Shown: positions 1 to 8,969, counted from the stretch's first letter. The stretch: 64,000 bases of DNA from Paenibacillus sophorae (GCF_018966525.1 NZ_CP076607.1:3906001-3970000); one strand, 5' to 3'. The notes: a model not told the origin generated them from the sequence alone. Numbers and translations are program-made.

Positions 1-52
1 CCAATCCCTCAAGCAGCAGCCGGTCGTCTTCCACGATCAGAATGGTAGTCAT
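1..52 (-). CDS. Response regulator, N-terminal fragment (runs off the window)
   Basis: Only the first 17 codons are inside the window. They read MTTILIVEDDRLLLEG, the classic beta1 strand and acidic pocket (EDD) that starts a CheY-like receiver domain. A GGGGGAG ribosome site lies about 8 bases before the ATG. It follows the ABC permease gene by about 80 bases on the same strand, so it probably belongs to a Bce/Vra-type module pairing an FtsX-like ABC exporter with a two-component system that senses antimicrobial peptides or envelope stress. The effector domain and the kinase are not visible, so the subfamily (OmpR type expected) is inference. Confidence 0.8.
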   Translation of the reverse strand, partial: MTTILIVEDDRLLLEGL

Positions 53-130
53 CTTGTTCACTCCCCCGCCTTTAGTTTACAAGGTTCGCAGGAGCCTCGC
101 TGCGACATGCCGCGCATTGCCCTCTGGGAA

Positions 131-2605
131 TCAGGCGGCTTCGCGCAGACGCTCGGCAAGCGGTGCGCGGCGAACCCTCCTGAAAGCGGCAACGGGAGCC
201 GCCAGACAAACCGCGGTCACCAGTACAATCACCGCCGCAAGCGGAACGGCCGGGAACGTATAAACCGCATACGTTGCCTCCTGGCTGAACAGGCGGTACG
301 CGCCATAAGCCAGCGCATTCCCAAGCGCTGCGACAAGCAGTAAGGAAATGAACGCATACCAGGCGCCCTCCAGCAGCAGCAGCTTTTTAATCTGCCGCGA
401 GGTCATTCCGACGCTTTCCAGCACCGCAAGCTCCGGCTTCCTCACCATAACGCCCGTAACCATAATATTGACGAAATTCAGCAGCCCGATCAGGGCGAGA
501 ATCAGCGCAAGTCCCCCGCCGAGGATATAGAAGGCCAGCTTGGCCGATTGGATCATGTCCATCATGTCGATTTTGGATTCCAGTTTTAGATCGCCGTTTC
601 CGGCAATCGCCGCTTTGACCTGTTTCGCGACTTCCGGCCAGTCCTTCCGATCCGCATCAAAGGACACTTTATAAATGATCGGATCGGCTATAATTTGCTT
701 CATGGCAGTTTGGCTAATATACACGTTAGGCGCCATACCATGAAAAGTAACTAGGCCATCGAAAGTAGCCATACCGCCTATTTCCAGTTCAGTTGCTTTT
801 GCGGCGCCGTTAATCTTCATTGTAAAGCGGTCTCCGGTCTTGAAAGCGGGAATTTCCCCATCCAGCAGGGCCACCTGACCGCGCTCAAAGCGCTCCACGT
901 TTACAGGAGACGGCAGCTTCTTATTCGCTTCACGAAAATCAGCCGGGTCAAGCCCTATCACATTCCCCCTGAACATATCGGGATTTTTTTCCAAATCGGT
1001 GTCACTTGGACGGCTTCCCATGTATTGAGCTGTAAGTTGATCCACGTATTTTCCGAAAACCTTCGGGTCATAGTCCAGTGCAGTATTTGCGAGATAGGCA
1101 GTTCTAATATCTTTTACACCGGGGATCGACTTGATCTTCGCCAATAGCTCGGGTGTAACGGCCTGCTTATCCCATCCAGACTCATGGGTTAATTCAAAAT
1201 CATTTCGCATATTTTCGTCCACAAAATGTTCCGGGTTCATACTTAGCACAAGCGTGTTAATGACCAGAAAGGTGGTCAATCCGAGAAAAAGGGATAAAAA
1301 TACAACGAGTGCGCGTTTTTTGACTCTGAAGATGTTGCGCAGTGCCATCCGGTGCAGCTTCGAGCCGCCGCTGCTCATTCTCGCTTTGGAAGAAGGAGTG
1401 ATTCCGGTGTATTTGGTCGCTTCCACGGGCGAGATTTTGCCGGCAACCCTAGCCGGCTTGATGCAGCTGACCATGGTCGTGATCAAGGCGAACAGCGCCG
1501 CTCCGGCAAAAATAAGCGGATTAAACGAGATGCTTCCGCCAACCTGTAAGTCAATCGTGTTCAGAGCCAGCGGCACAATACCGAACGAAGTTGCCGCTCC
1601 GGCGACTAAGCCGATTGGAATGCCGATCAGCGCGAGCCGCAACGCCTGCCTCCGAATCATGGTCCGGATCTGCCGGCGCGTGACGCCGATTGTCTTTAGT
1701 AAACCATAAAACCGGGTATCGCCCGCCACCGACAGGTACAGCACATTGTAAATCAGCAGATAGCCGCTCAGCATAACGAACAGAACCAGACCGCCATAGC
1801 CAATTAGCGTGGATATCCTGCCGTTGTCCATGTACTCCATTCCGGATGCGGCGCTTAGCACCTGGTCTTTCGGGAGTTTGAGATCCTGCCGCATGTTATT
1901 CATTAATTTTCCAATATTCTTTTTGTCCGTGAATAAAATAGATGCCACACGGGTCTCTTGCATCATGGTTCCGCTCTGTTTCATGAACGGCTCCGATACA
2001 AGCAGACTGCCCAAGTCTCCGGAACTGAGCTGCGAGTAGTCTTTGAACCAGCCGGTAAGCTTGAACGTCTCTTTATGCTGCACCGCTTTACCACCCGTCA
2101 TCGTTGTATAGCTGAGAGGAAGGCTCATCCCGATTTCAGGCTTATCGATCCCCATTTTCGAGAGCACATCCAGCGGAGCGGCGATTTCGTTTCCGGCGGC
2201 CGGATAAGTTCCCTTCCATCCGTCAATGGCAGGCCCCCGCATAGTGTTCCATTCGGTCTCATCATACCAGACCAAATGGGCAGCCTCATCTGGATCGTCC
2301 GAAATGCCTTCAGCGGCGCCAAGCACGGCCTGAAGTCCGACCGCCTTGACATAGCCGAGCCCCTTCATCTTCTCCAGCTGATCTTCCGTTGGAGCGGGCA
2401 GTACGGCCTGGGCAATCGTGCCGTCGATCTTGGTCTTCTGCATATCCCATGATTTGGAAACGCTCATGCCGATGCTGAAAAAAGAGGTAATCAGCCAGGT
2501 CGTCAAAATAATGGCCAGAATAACGAACCGGTTTCTCGTACGGCTCATCTTCATGCTCCCGGCTGCCAGCTTGTTCACGGCGGTCTTAGTGTTGTTGGGA
2601 AACAT
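131..2605 (-). CDS. FtsX/MacB-type ABC transporter permease
   Basis: An 824-residue membrane protein with an N-terminal transmembrane helix (about residues 27-48), a large extracytoplasmic MacB-like domain, a first three-helix FtsX block (about 265-390), a second anchor near residue 435, another extracytoplasmic domain and a second FtsX block at the C-terminus (about 690-815). This duplicated layout is typical of permeases that work mechanically on lipids, peptides or antibiotics at the outer face of the membrane rather than through a channel. The start overlaps the end of the ATPase gene by 20 bases, which indicates translational coupling. A response-regulator gene follows. The substrate cannot be read from sequence; export of or resistance to an envelope-active peptide is the best guess. 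Confidence 0.9.
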   Translation of the reverse strand: MFPNNTKTAVNKLAAGSMKMSRTRNRFVILAIILTTWLITSFFSIGMSVSKSWDMQKTKIDGTIAQAVLPAPTEDQLEKMKGLGYVKAVGLQAVLGAAEGISDDPDEAAHLVWYDETEWNTMRGPAIDGWKGTYPAAGNEIAAPLDVLSKMGIDKPEIGMSLPLSYTTMTGGKAVQHKETFKLTGWFKDYSQLSSGDLGSLLVSEPFMKQSGTMMQETRVASILFTDKKNIGKLMNNMRQDLKLPKDQVLSAASGMEYMDNGRISTLIGYGGLVLFVMLSGYLLIYNVLYLSVAGDTRFYGLLKTIGVTRRQIRTMIRRQALRLALIGIPIGLVAGAATSFGIVPLALNTIDLQVGGSISFNPLIFAGAALFALITTMVSCIKPARVAGKISPVEATKYTGITPSSKARMSSGGSKLHRMALRNIFRVKKRALVVFLSLFLGLTTFLVINTLVLSMNPEHFVDENMRNDFELTHESGWDKQAVTPELLAKIKSIPGVKDIRTAYLANTALDYDPKVFGKYVDQLTAQYMGSRPSDTDLEKNPDMFRGNVIGLDPADFREANKKLPSPVNVERFERGQVALLDGEIPAFKTGDRFTMKINGAAKATELEIGGMATFDGLVTFHGMAPNVYISQTAMKQIIADPIIYKVSFDADRKDWPEVAKQVKAAIAGNGDLKLESKIDMMDMIQSAKLAFYILGGGLALILALIGLLNFVNIMVTGVMVRKPELAVLESVGMTSRQIKKLLLLEGAWYAFISLLLVAALGNALAYGAYRLFSQEATYAVYTFPAVPLAAVIVLVTAVCLAAPVAAFRRVRRAPLAERLREAA

Positions 2606-3281
2606 GGTAGACCCGTCCTTCCATAATCTGCCCGTCCTCGATTCGAATCACCCGGTCGGCCATCAGGGCAATTTCCTCGTTATGCGTTATCATAACCATC
2701 GTCTGATTAAACTGCCGGCTGGTCACCTTCAGCAGCCCGATCACTTCCTGGCTCGTGGCACTGTCCAGATTGCCGGTCGGCTCGTCCGCCAGAACAAAAG
2801 AGGGCTTGGCCGCCAGCGCTCTGGCGATGGCGACCCGCTGCTGCTGGCCTCCGGAAAGCTGGCCCGGCAGCCGATGAAGCAGCGCCGTTAAACCCAACGT
2901 TTCGGCGACATTCGAGACAAACTCACCATCGGGACGGTTGCCGTCCAGTTCGATCGGCAGAACGATGTTGTCGTACACATTCAGCACGGGCACCAAGTTA
3001 TACTGCTGAAAGATGAACCCGATATTTCGTCTGCGAAAAATCGTCAGTGCGTCATCGTTCATTGCATAAATATCCTTGCCGCCGATTAAGACCTTCCCTT
3101 CAGTTGGCCGGTCCAGCCCGCCAAGCAGATGCAGCAGCGTGGATTTCCCGCTTCCTGACGTACCAACCACCGCCGCAAACTCTCCGTTCCTTATTTCCAG
3201 ATCCACTCCCCGAAGAGCCCTTACTACATTGGAACCCTTGCCGTATTGCTTGATCAGGCCGCTTGCCTGCAAAATGGACAT
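2586..3281 (-). CDS. ABC transporter ATP-binding protein (MacB/LolD type)
   Basis: A 231-residue single nucleotide-binding domain. Walker A is GTSGSGKST (about residues 40-48), the Q-loop is FQQYN, the signature is LSGGQQQR (about 141-149), Walker B is VLADEPTGNLD (about 163-173) and the switch histidine is in ITHNEE. The PTGNLD form and the short length are typical of ATPases paired with FtsX permeases. The start is supported by GGAGAGGG upstream of the ATG. It is the first gene of the operon; a TATAAT hexamer lies about 50 bases upstream without a convincing -35. Partner: the 824-residue permease that overlaps its 3' end. Confidence 0.95.
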   Translation of the reverse strand: MSILQASGLIKQYGKGSNVVRALRGVDLEIRNGEFAAVVGTSGSGKSTLLHLLGGLDRPTEGKVLIGGKDIYAMNDDALTIFRRRNIGFIFQQYNLVPVLNVYDNIVLPIELDGNRPDGEFVSNVAETLGLTALLHRLPGQLSGGQQQRVAIARALAAKPSFVLADEPTGNLDSATSQEVIGLLKVTSRQFNQTMVMITHNEEIALMADRVIRIEDGQIMEGRVYHVSQQH

Positions 3282-3354
3282 CTTACCCTCTCCGTTTCTC
3301 TGCGTATTTTATTCACGACCCATTATATTGGATAGTTCTTACATTCTCATGACA

Positions 3355-3398
3355 AAAAACGGCTTCACCTTCCTTTGCAGGAGGGCGAAGCCGTTTTT
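3355..3398. terminator. Intrinsic terminator, probably bidirectional
   Basis: A 12-bp perfect stem AAAAACGGCTTC / GAAGCCGTTTTT with a 20-base loop. On the minus strand it ends the sulfonate-type binding-protein gene just upstream of the ABC ATPase promoter region. The A-rich left arm also gives a T-run in the other direction. Confidence 0.85.
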
Positions 3399-3412
3399 AT
3401 CTTAGGATATTT

Positions 3413-4486
3413 TTAGCTGCTGAACTGCGTAGTGACGATATCATCAATCTTGACTTCGTCTTTCTTCAGCGTGCCGGACTGAACCAGATCATCAATCCAT
3501 GGCTGGAAGAGATCCGTTGGTAATCCCTTGTCCGTAAAGTAATAGTGGGTGGCATTTACCGGTTGTCCGATATATTCGGCGGTAAGCTTGATGGACTCGT
3601 CCGTATTGTGATTAATCCAGTCCTGAGCTTTCTTAATGGCATTTACGAAGCGTTGCACCGCTTCCGGATTCTCCTGGATAAATTTGTCGGTAAAGTAATA
3701 AACGGAAGCGCCTGATGCCGCACCCAGCCCTGTATCATGGGAATCGGCCAGCACGGTAAGCTTGGAATCATTGGCCAGCTTGTAGAACGGAGGATGAATG
3801 CCCGCGATATCCAGGTTGCCCTGCTGAACGGCTTGAATGGCAGCCGTATCCGACTCAAAAGCAACATATTGAATTTGATTAGGGTCTAATCCTGCATTTC
3901 TAAAAATCTCATTAAAAATAAAGGTGCTGCAGTTCGGTGCGGTGCCGCTGACTGTAATTTTGGCTCCCTTCTTCGATTCAACATACTCTTTTAATGTTTT
4001 ACCGGCAAATTTCTCACTGGTCACATACCGCATATGACGGAATTTAGGATCTACACTATCCGGCGGATCCACCTCGCCCAAAGTAACGGCCTTGACCTTG
4101 GCTCCTCCTGCAATATATGTAGCCAATGCATTAGGCAATGTCGCTCCGATATCATTGGTTCCGTTCAGAATGGCCGGAAGCTTCTGTTCCGTTTTCAACT
4201 CACCCGTATATTTGACTTCGAGGCCTTCCTCCGCGAAGAATCCTTTTTTCTCGGCGATGACCCAAGGCGTTGAGGAGCAATTCAATTTGGTATCGGTTTT
4301 GAGCGTGATTACCTTTTTGCCGGAATTTGCCGCATTATTATTCGCATCCTTGAGATTATTCAAGCCAGCCGCACCTTGGATCGTGTCCGATGTTCTTCCG
4401 TAATAGCTTCCAATTCCGATCCCGCCGGCAATAACCACCGCCAAAGAACCGATAATAATGAAATTTGTCTTCTTCTTGTTTGCCAT
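3413..4486 (-). CDS. ABC transporter substrate-binding protein, sulfonate/nitrate/taurine (NMT1/SsuA-like) family
   Basis: A 357-residue exported protein of the NMT1/THI5-like periplasmic-binding fold. The KKGFFAEEGLEVKY segment and the NGTNDIGATLPNALATYIAGG segment are family hallmarks. The N-terminus is a positively charged stretch plus one hydrophobic helix (about residues 9-27). There is no lipobox cysteine, so the protein is probably anchored by an uncleaved helix or secreted, unlike most Gram-positive binding lipoproteins. Last gene of a three-gene operon after two permeases; a strong terminator follows. No ATPase is encoded here. The ligand (sulfonate, nitrate, taurine or pyrimidine) is not decidable; sulfur is favoured only by the leader element upstream. 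Confidence 0.85.
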   Translation of the reverse strand: MANKKKTNFIIIGSLAVVIAGGIGIGSYYGRTSDTIQGAAGLNNLKDANNNAANSGKKVITLKTDTKLNCSSTPWVIAEKKGFFAEEGLEVKYTGELKTEQKLPAILNGTNDIGATLPNALATYIAGGAKVKAVTLGEVDPPDSVDPKFRHMRYVTSEKFAGKTLKEYVESKKGAKITVSGTAPNCSTFIFNEIFRNAGLDPNQIQYVAFESDTAAIQAVQQGNLDIAGIHPPFYKLANDSKLTVLADSHDTGLGAASGASVYYFTDKFIQENPEAVQRFVNAIKKAQDWINHNTDESIKLTAEYIGQPVNATHYYFTDKGLPTDLFQPWIDDLVQSGTLKKDEVKIDDIVTTQFSS

Positions 4487-4528
4487 TTCCTAATAACCCC
4501 CTAGATTTTGTAATTTAATTTGAATCGC

Positions 4529-5305
4529 CTAATGAATTTGAACAGCTTCTTTCCATACCAGAAAGTGCTTCTTCAACCTGCCAAATAAAAGATTGATAAG
4601 GATGGACAACACCGTAATATAGAGAATGATGCCGTACATTAGCGGCAGCTGATACTTTGTAGTGGCGCTGATATAATACCAGCCCAGTCCTGTGCTGGCC
4701 CCAATGACTTCTGAGGCGATAATCATGAAGAAAGATAATTGGGCCGCAATTTCAACGCCGGTAAATATGTTGGGCAGCGCATACGGCAGGATTACCTTGA
4801 GAAAAAGCTCCCGTCTCGTCGCACCCATCGATCTTGCTGCGCGAATGAGCGAATAGTCAACGGCTCTGGCGCCGGCCATCGTATTGAACAGCAGCGGCCA
4901 CAGGGTAGCCCAGAATACAATCGCTACTTTCTCGGCAGTGCCAATTCCGAAAAAGATCATAAATATGGGAATGATGGCAAATGGGTTCAATTTCTCGCAC
5001 ATCCGAAAAAAAGGCAGCAGCAGCTTCTCGGCAGATTGGAAGAATGTTCCGAGCAGAAAGCCTAACGGAAGGGCAACGAGAATGGAAAGTGCGAAGCCCA
5101 TGCCTACTCTCCCTAGGCTAACTGCGGTCTGTTTGAACAGCACATCCGAAGTTGCCGCAGTCCAAAGACTCTTAATAACCTCTGAAGGCGGGGAAATTAC
5201 ACCTTTCGGTACCAGTCCAGCTCCGATTTCCCAGAAAATAAAGAACAAAATAATCGGAATGCTTCCATAACCAACTCTTCTTAATCTTGACCAGAACGAG
5301 CTCAT
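4529..5305 (-). CDS. ABC transporter permease (SsuC/TauC-like)
   Basis: A 258-residue integral membrane protein with about six helices and the BPD_transp_1 EAA loop (residues around RAARSMGATRRELFLKVILP) that contacts the ATPase. The N-terminal WEIGAGL and the PPSEVIKSLW segment are typical of SsuC/TauC/NrtB-type permeases. It lies between a homologous permease and the binding protein with short gaps. Because two different permeases are present, the channel is probably a heterodimer. The missing ATPase must come from elsewhere in the genome, or was lost. Confidence 0.9.
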   Translation of the reverse strand: MSSFWSRLRRVGYGSIPIILFFIFWEIGAGLVPKGVISPPSEVIKSLWTAATSDVLFKQTAVSLGRVGMGFALSILVALPLGFLLGTFFQSAEKLLLPFFRMCEKLNPFAIIPIFMIFFGIGTAEKVAIVFWATLWPLLFNTMAGARAVDYSLIRAARSMGATRRELFLKVILPYALPNIFTGVEIAAQLSFFMIIASEVIGASTGLGWYYISATTKYQLPLMYGIILYITVLSILINLLFGRLKKHFLVWKEAVQIH

Positions 5306-5344
5306 GTGTTTAAGCTACCTCACTGTCTATTAAGTCTTTAGATG

Positions 5345-6130
5345 CTAAACGGTTTGTTCCTCCGCTACCTCTTTCCAGTCAACGATATTCTCTTCCAGAA
5401 AATCCAGAATGAAATTCAGCAGCGCTCCGACTGCGGCCACGATCAAAGCCCCGAGATAAATCCGTTCGATGAATCCCATGCTCTGCGCATTATGGATGAG
5501 CCAGCCCAGCCCTTTATCCGCCCCCATGCTCTCCGCGCCAATCAGCATGAAGAAGCTCATCGTGAGACCTGTACGCATGCCGGTCATGATCGCCGGAAAA
5601 GCTGCCGGAAGTACAACCTTAAAGAAAATCTGAATGCGGCTGGCATTCATGGCTTTTGCTGCGCGGACAAGAAGCGGATCAACCTGGCTTATCCCGGCAA
5701 TGGAAGTGAACAGAATCGGCCAAAAGGATGACCAGAAGATAACCGTATAGATTCCTCCTTCTCCTATGCCGATAATTATGACAAATACGGGAAAGAGAAT
5801 ATAAGGCGGAATCTGGGAAAGAAACAGGGTGAACGGCCTAATGAACCGGGCCAGCCATGGAAGCGCGCCAGCCAGTATAAATCCGAGAGGCAGGGCCAGA
5901 ATTGTGGATATAAAAAAGCCTACAAACACCCTTTTGAGACTTATTGCAATATACAGCAGAATATTTCCGATTCCCAGATCCGCTCCTACCTTAATAATTC
6001 TGGAAAAAGGAGGAACGAAAACAGCACTGACCCAACCAAGTCTGGGAGCAAGCTCCCAAATGACGATAAGCAAAAAAAACAGATAATAGCTTGTCAGCGC
6101 GTTATGAATCGACTTCAATGCCTTAATCAT
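5345..6130 (-). CDS. ABC transporter permease (SsuC/TauC-like), second subunit
   Basis: A 261-residue permease homologous to its downstream neighbour, with the same N-terminal WELAPRLGW / PPFSRIIK pattern and an EAA loop (VRAAKAMNASRIQIFFKVVLP region). First structural gene of the importer operon. Its ribosome site is weak compared with others in the window. The 5' untranslated region is long (over 300 bases from the likely promoter) and contains hairpins and a seven-codon open frame with a much better ribosome site, so expression may depend on events in that leader. Confidence 0.88.
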   Translation of the reverse strand: MIKALKSIHNALTSYYLFFLLIVIWELAPRLGWVSAVFVPPFSRIIKVGADLGIGNILLYIAISLKRVFVGFFISTILALPLGFILAGALPWLARFIRPFTLFLSQIPPYILFPVFVIIIGIGEGGIYTVIFWSSFWPILFTSIAGISQVDPLLVRAAKAMNASRIQIFFKVVLPAAFPAIMTGMRTGLTMSFFMLIGAESMGADKGLGWLIHNAQSMGFIERIYLGALIVAAVGALLNFILDFLEENIVDWKEVAEEQTV

Positions 6131-6237
6131 GTGATGATCAGTCCATTCTGATGGTTATAATTGAAATTCAAGCCGGCAAAATAACAACATTACGTTGTTA
6201 GATGAATTATTGCTGTAATTGTTTACAGCCAATTCCG

Positions 6238-6261
6238 TCAGCGCCTGACTAGAATATTCAT
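6238..6261 (-). CDS. Possible 7-codon leader peptide (MNILVRR)
   Basis: An ATG preceded at normal spacing by AAAGGGGAG opens a seven-residue frame ending in TGA, in the leader of the ABC importer operon. Two perfect small hairpins (CTGTAA/TTACAG and TAACAAC/GTTGTTA) lie between it and the first permease. It could be a regulatory leader peptide or the start of a deleted gene such as the missing ATPase. Translation is unproven. Confidence 0.3.
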   Translation of the reverse strand: MNILVRR

Positions 6262-6345
6262 ATAAACTCCCCTTTCTCTATAAAATCCAACCCCCAGCTG
6301 CTTTCCCTCCTTCATCCGGTAAAGCCGACTCTTGAAGAAAGCAAG

Positions 6346-6477
6346 AAGGCCGGCTCCACGACCTGTTTACAGGTGTTGAGTCCGGCCTCTGGCATTCCAG
6401 TCAGCTCGATAAATCCTCACTTTGTTTATCGGAATTATTTAATTTACATCCTAAATGATTGCCTGCTGAACTGTCAA
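6346..6477 (-). promoter_or_regulatory. Promoter plus structured leader of the ABC importer operon (copy 1 of a two-copy element)
   Basis: Reading on the minus strand: TTGACA (6472-6477), 18-base spacer, TAGGAT (6448-6453), then AATTCC, a stem CGATAAA/TTTATCG, a mini-hairpin CTGG-AATG-CCAG, the conserved AGGC and a long GC-rich hairpin (6347-6388) with an imperfect U-rich tail. The same arrangement and key words recur at 13875-13966. The TAATTCC...GGATTT dyad resembles sulfur-control (CymR-type) operators, recalled from memory rather than searched. The long hairpin could act as an attenuator. In this roughly 460-base gap (6131-6590) nothing else was recognised apart from the small leader frame. 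Confidence 0.5.
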
Positions 6478-6590
6478 TCGTTCATCTTACACTGTCAACA
6501 AGCTGTAATAAATAAAATGCATTTTCAGAAAAAGAAACAAATTTCACAGACAAATGATGACGGCAGTATAAACAGCTTTTTGCGGCTAAT

Positions 6591-7316
6591 TTATTTCCCC
6601 CGCTTGTTATGCCAGATCAGCGCATGCAGCTGAGGAAGAACACGCGCGGCGTTCATCTCGGGATCGGCAATTACTTTCTCAAACAGCCACTCCAGCTTGT
6701 TCAGCAGACGCGCTGATATGTCGCCTTCTTCCGTGACATTATCGTTCCCTGGCTGGAGAAAAAACGGAACATCGGGATAACGGTGATGAATCTGGGCCGC
6801 ATACTTGTAGTCTTCGTCATCAAAGACGACGACCTTCAAGCTGTGATTGCCCTTCCCGCTTGTGCGAACCCGCTCCATGATACTGTCCAGCACATCCCAA
6901 TCGGTAGACATCCCCGAGCTTGGCGGCTTCGGACTGATGGTAAGAGCATCCACCTCCATGAACCAGTCCTGCCAGCGGCTGCCCTGGGTTTCAATCGCGG
7001 CCTTGATGCCGCGTTCATGGAGAAGGTCGATCAGCTCGGACAGCCCCTCTCCGATCAGCGCCGGATTGCCGCCGGAGATCGTCACACAGTCGAAGCGGTC
7101 GCCTCCAAGCTCCGTTAGACCTGACATAATCTCTTCGGCGTCCATCATGACCCGTTTGTCTTTACCACTGCCGTCCCAGGTAAAGGCGGAATCGCACCAG
7201 GTGCAGCGGTAGTCGCAGCCGTAGGTGCGGACGAACATCGTCTTAACGCCGATGACCGCCCCTTCTCCCTGGATCGTCGGCCCGAACATTTCGATTACCG
7301 GAATTTTGGCGCTCAT
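6591..7316 (-). CDS. queE: 7-carboxy-7-deazaguanine synthase (radical SAM)
   Basis: A 241-residue radical SAM enzyme that converts 6-carboxytetrahydropterin to 7-carboxy-7-deazaguanine in queuosine precursor synthesis. The cluster motif is CDYRCTWC with cysteines 34, 38 and 41 (CX3CX2C). The N-terminal IPVIEMFGPTIQGEG is the QueE signature and TISGGNPAL is the SAM-binding GGxP-like segment. Its start overlaps the queD stop (ATGA). Last gene of the queF-C-D-E operon under a preQ1 riboswitch. Confidence 0.97.
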   Translation of the reverse strand: MSAKIPVIEMFGPTIQGEGAVIGVKTMFVRTYGCDYRCTWCDSAFTWDGSGKDKRVMMDAEEIMSGLTELGGDRFDCVTISGGNPALIGEGLSELIDLLHERGIKAAIETQGSRWQDWFMEVDALTISPKPPSSGMSTDWDVLDSIMERVRTSGKGNHSLKVVVFDDEDYKYAAQIHHRYPDVPFFLQPGNDNVTEEGDISARLLNKLEWLFEKVIADPEMNAARVLPQLHALIWHNKRGK

Positions 7317-7792
7317 AGATCGCAGCCTCCATACAGCCGGTACGACGGACCTTCTTCGGGGATGTCTCCGGCCAGGACCTCAGCCCAAGCGGTCGGCGTC
7401 TCCCACAGCTTGACGGAATACACCGGCAGGCCGCTCGTCTTCAGCGTATAGGCGATGTAGCTGGCCAGATTCTCGGCCGTCGTACGGAAAGACAGCACCG
7501 CCGTCTTCGAGCCGCTCGACTTAAGGGCCTCCAGAACGGGCTCGTCGCCTTTGGCGAGAAAAGCATGGTCCAGCCTGTCGACAACCCGTTCCTTCACCAG
7601 CTCTTTAATATCGCCGAAATCGACGACGAAGCCTTCATCGGAACGCCCCTCTTCTGCGATCGGCTTGCCTTTCAGCACAACCTCCAGCTTATAGGTGTGC
7701 CCATGAACGTTGGCGCATTTCCCTTTATGCCCGACCAGTTGGTGCGCCGCGTCGAACGAGAAGATTTTGCATACTGAAACCTCATGCAGCAT
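7313..7792 (-). CDS. queD: 6-carboxy-5,6,7,8-tetrahydropterin synthase
   Basis: A 159-residue member of the QueD/PTPS family that converts dihydroneopterin triphosphate to 6-carboxytetrahydropterin. Zinc ligands are His17, His30 and His32 (FDAAHQL and NVHGHTY). Cys26 in GKCANVHGH is the catalytic cysteine, and a C-terminal WETPTAWAEV segment carries the conserved glutamate. It overlaps queE by four bases and abuts queC, consistent with a tightly coupled operon. Confidence 0.96.
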   Translation of the reverse strand: MLHEVSVCKIFSFDAAHQLVGHKGKCANVHGHTYKLEVVLKGKPIAEEGRSDEGFVVDFGDIKELVKERVVDRLDHAFLAKGDEPVLEALKSSGSKTAVLSFRTTAENLASYIAYTLKTSGLPVYSVKLWETPTAWAEVLAGDIPEEGPSYRLYGGCDL

Positions 7793-8454
7793 TAGCGGCC
7801 CACCGTCTTTCTAGCCGCTTCATATTGCTTCAGACCGCGATTTCGAAGCTGGCAGGCCGGACACTCGCCGCAGCCGCTTCCCTTGATACCGTTGTAGCAG
7901 GTCAGCGTGTGCTCGCGGATATAGTCGAACTGGCCGAGCTCGTCGGCCATCTGCCATGTTTCTTTTTTGTCCAGCCACATAAGCGGGGTATGAATAACGA
8001 ATTCGTAATCCATCGACAGATTAAGCGTAACATTGAGCGACTTCACGAAGACATCCCGGCAGTCCGGGTAGCCGCTGAAATCCGTCTGGCATACGCCGGT
8101 AACAATATGGTTGTACGAGAACTGCTTGGCCAGAATTGCCGCGAAAGACAGGAACAATAAATTCCGACCGTCGACAAATGTGCTCGGAAGCTCCCCGTCC
8201 TCTCCCGCCTTAATCTCGATATCCCCTCGGGTCAGAGCGTTCGGCGCAAGCTGGTTCAGCAATCCCAGATCCAGAATATGCTGCTTCACATTGAAATGGG
8301 CGGCGATTTCCTTGGCGACTTCAATTTCGGCCGCATGCCGCTGATTATAGTTAAAGGTCACGACCTGTACTTCTTCAAACTGCTGCAAAGCCCACACCAG
8401 GCACGTAGTGCTGTCCTGCCCGCCGCTGAAGACGACCAGCGCTTTTTTATTCAT
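7792..8454 (-). CDS. queC: 7-cyano-7-deazaguanine synthase
   Basis: A 220-residue ATP-dependent enzyme that converts 7-carboxy-7-deazaguanine to preQ0. The PP-loop is SGGQDS (residues 10-15). The C-terminal zinc site has four cysteines in CYNGIKGSGCGECPACQLR. The stop overlaps the queD start and the gene follows queF by 14 bases. Length is normal for the family. Confidence 0.97.
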   Translation of the reverse strand: MNKKALVVFSGGQDSTTCLVWALQQFEEVQVVTFNYNQRHAAEIEVAKEIAAHFNVKQHILDLGLLNQLAPNALTRGDIEIKAGEDGELPSTFVDGRNLLFLSFAAILAKQFSYNHIVTGVCQTDFSGYPDCRDVFVKSLNVTLNLSMDYEFVIHTPLMWLDKKETWQMADELGQFDYIREHTLTCYNGIKGSGCGECPACQLRNRGLKQYEAARKTVGR

Positions 8455-8468
8455 GTTCGAATCTCTCC

Positions 8469-8969
8469 TTATCGGTTGTCGATTGTCTCCGGGTACAAAT
8501 CATGATTCAGCAGCCGATGCTCAGCCATTGCCTCATATTTGGTTCCCGGACGGCCGTAGTTGCAGTAAGGATCGATGGAAATGCCGCCGCGCGGGGTGAA
8601 CTTGCCCCATACCTCGATGTAGCGGGGGTCCATCAGCTTAATCAGATCGTTCATGATGATGTTGACGCAGTCTTCGTGAAAATCGCCATGATTGCGGAAG
8701 CTAAACAGATACAGCTTGAGCGACTTGGACTCCACCATTTTTTGTTCGGGAATATACGAAATATACAGGGTGGCAAAATCGGGCTGGCCGGTGACGGGGC
8801 ACAGGCTCGTAAACTCCGGACAGTTGAACTTCACAAAATAATCCCTGCCGGGATGCTTGTTGTCGAACGACTCCAGCACTTCGGGAGCATAGCCGAACTT
8901 GTACTGCGTCCCCTGGTTGCCCAGCAGCGTAACGTCCGGCATTTCTTCTTTCAATCTTCCTTCGGACAT
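8469..8969 (-). CDS. queF: NADPH-dependent 7-cyano-7-deazaguanine reductase
   Basis: A 166-residue single-domain (type I) QueF that reduces preQ0 to preQ1. The QueF motif ESKSLKLYLFSFRNHGDFHE is complete and the catalytic cysteine is Cys57 in TSLCPVTGQPD. First gene after the preQ1-I riboswitch and its terminator, with GAGAGGG ahead of the ATG. The four genes together cover GTP-derived pterin to preQ1, the free base inserted into tRNA by Tgt. Confidence 0.97.
   Translation of the reverse strand: MSEGRLKEEMPDVTLLGNQGTQYKFGYAPEVLESFDNKHPGRDYFVKFNCPEFTSLCPVTGQPDFATLYISYIPEQKMVESKSLKLYLFSFRNHGDFHEDCVNIIMNDLIKLMDPRYIEVWGKFTPRGGISIDPYCNYGRPGTKYEAMAEHRLLNHDLYPETIDNR

Noticed and set aside
107..2891. 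Long open frames opposite the ABC transporter genes
   Set aside because: Shadows of GC-rich coding sequence on the other strand; no ribosome sites or recognisable motifs.
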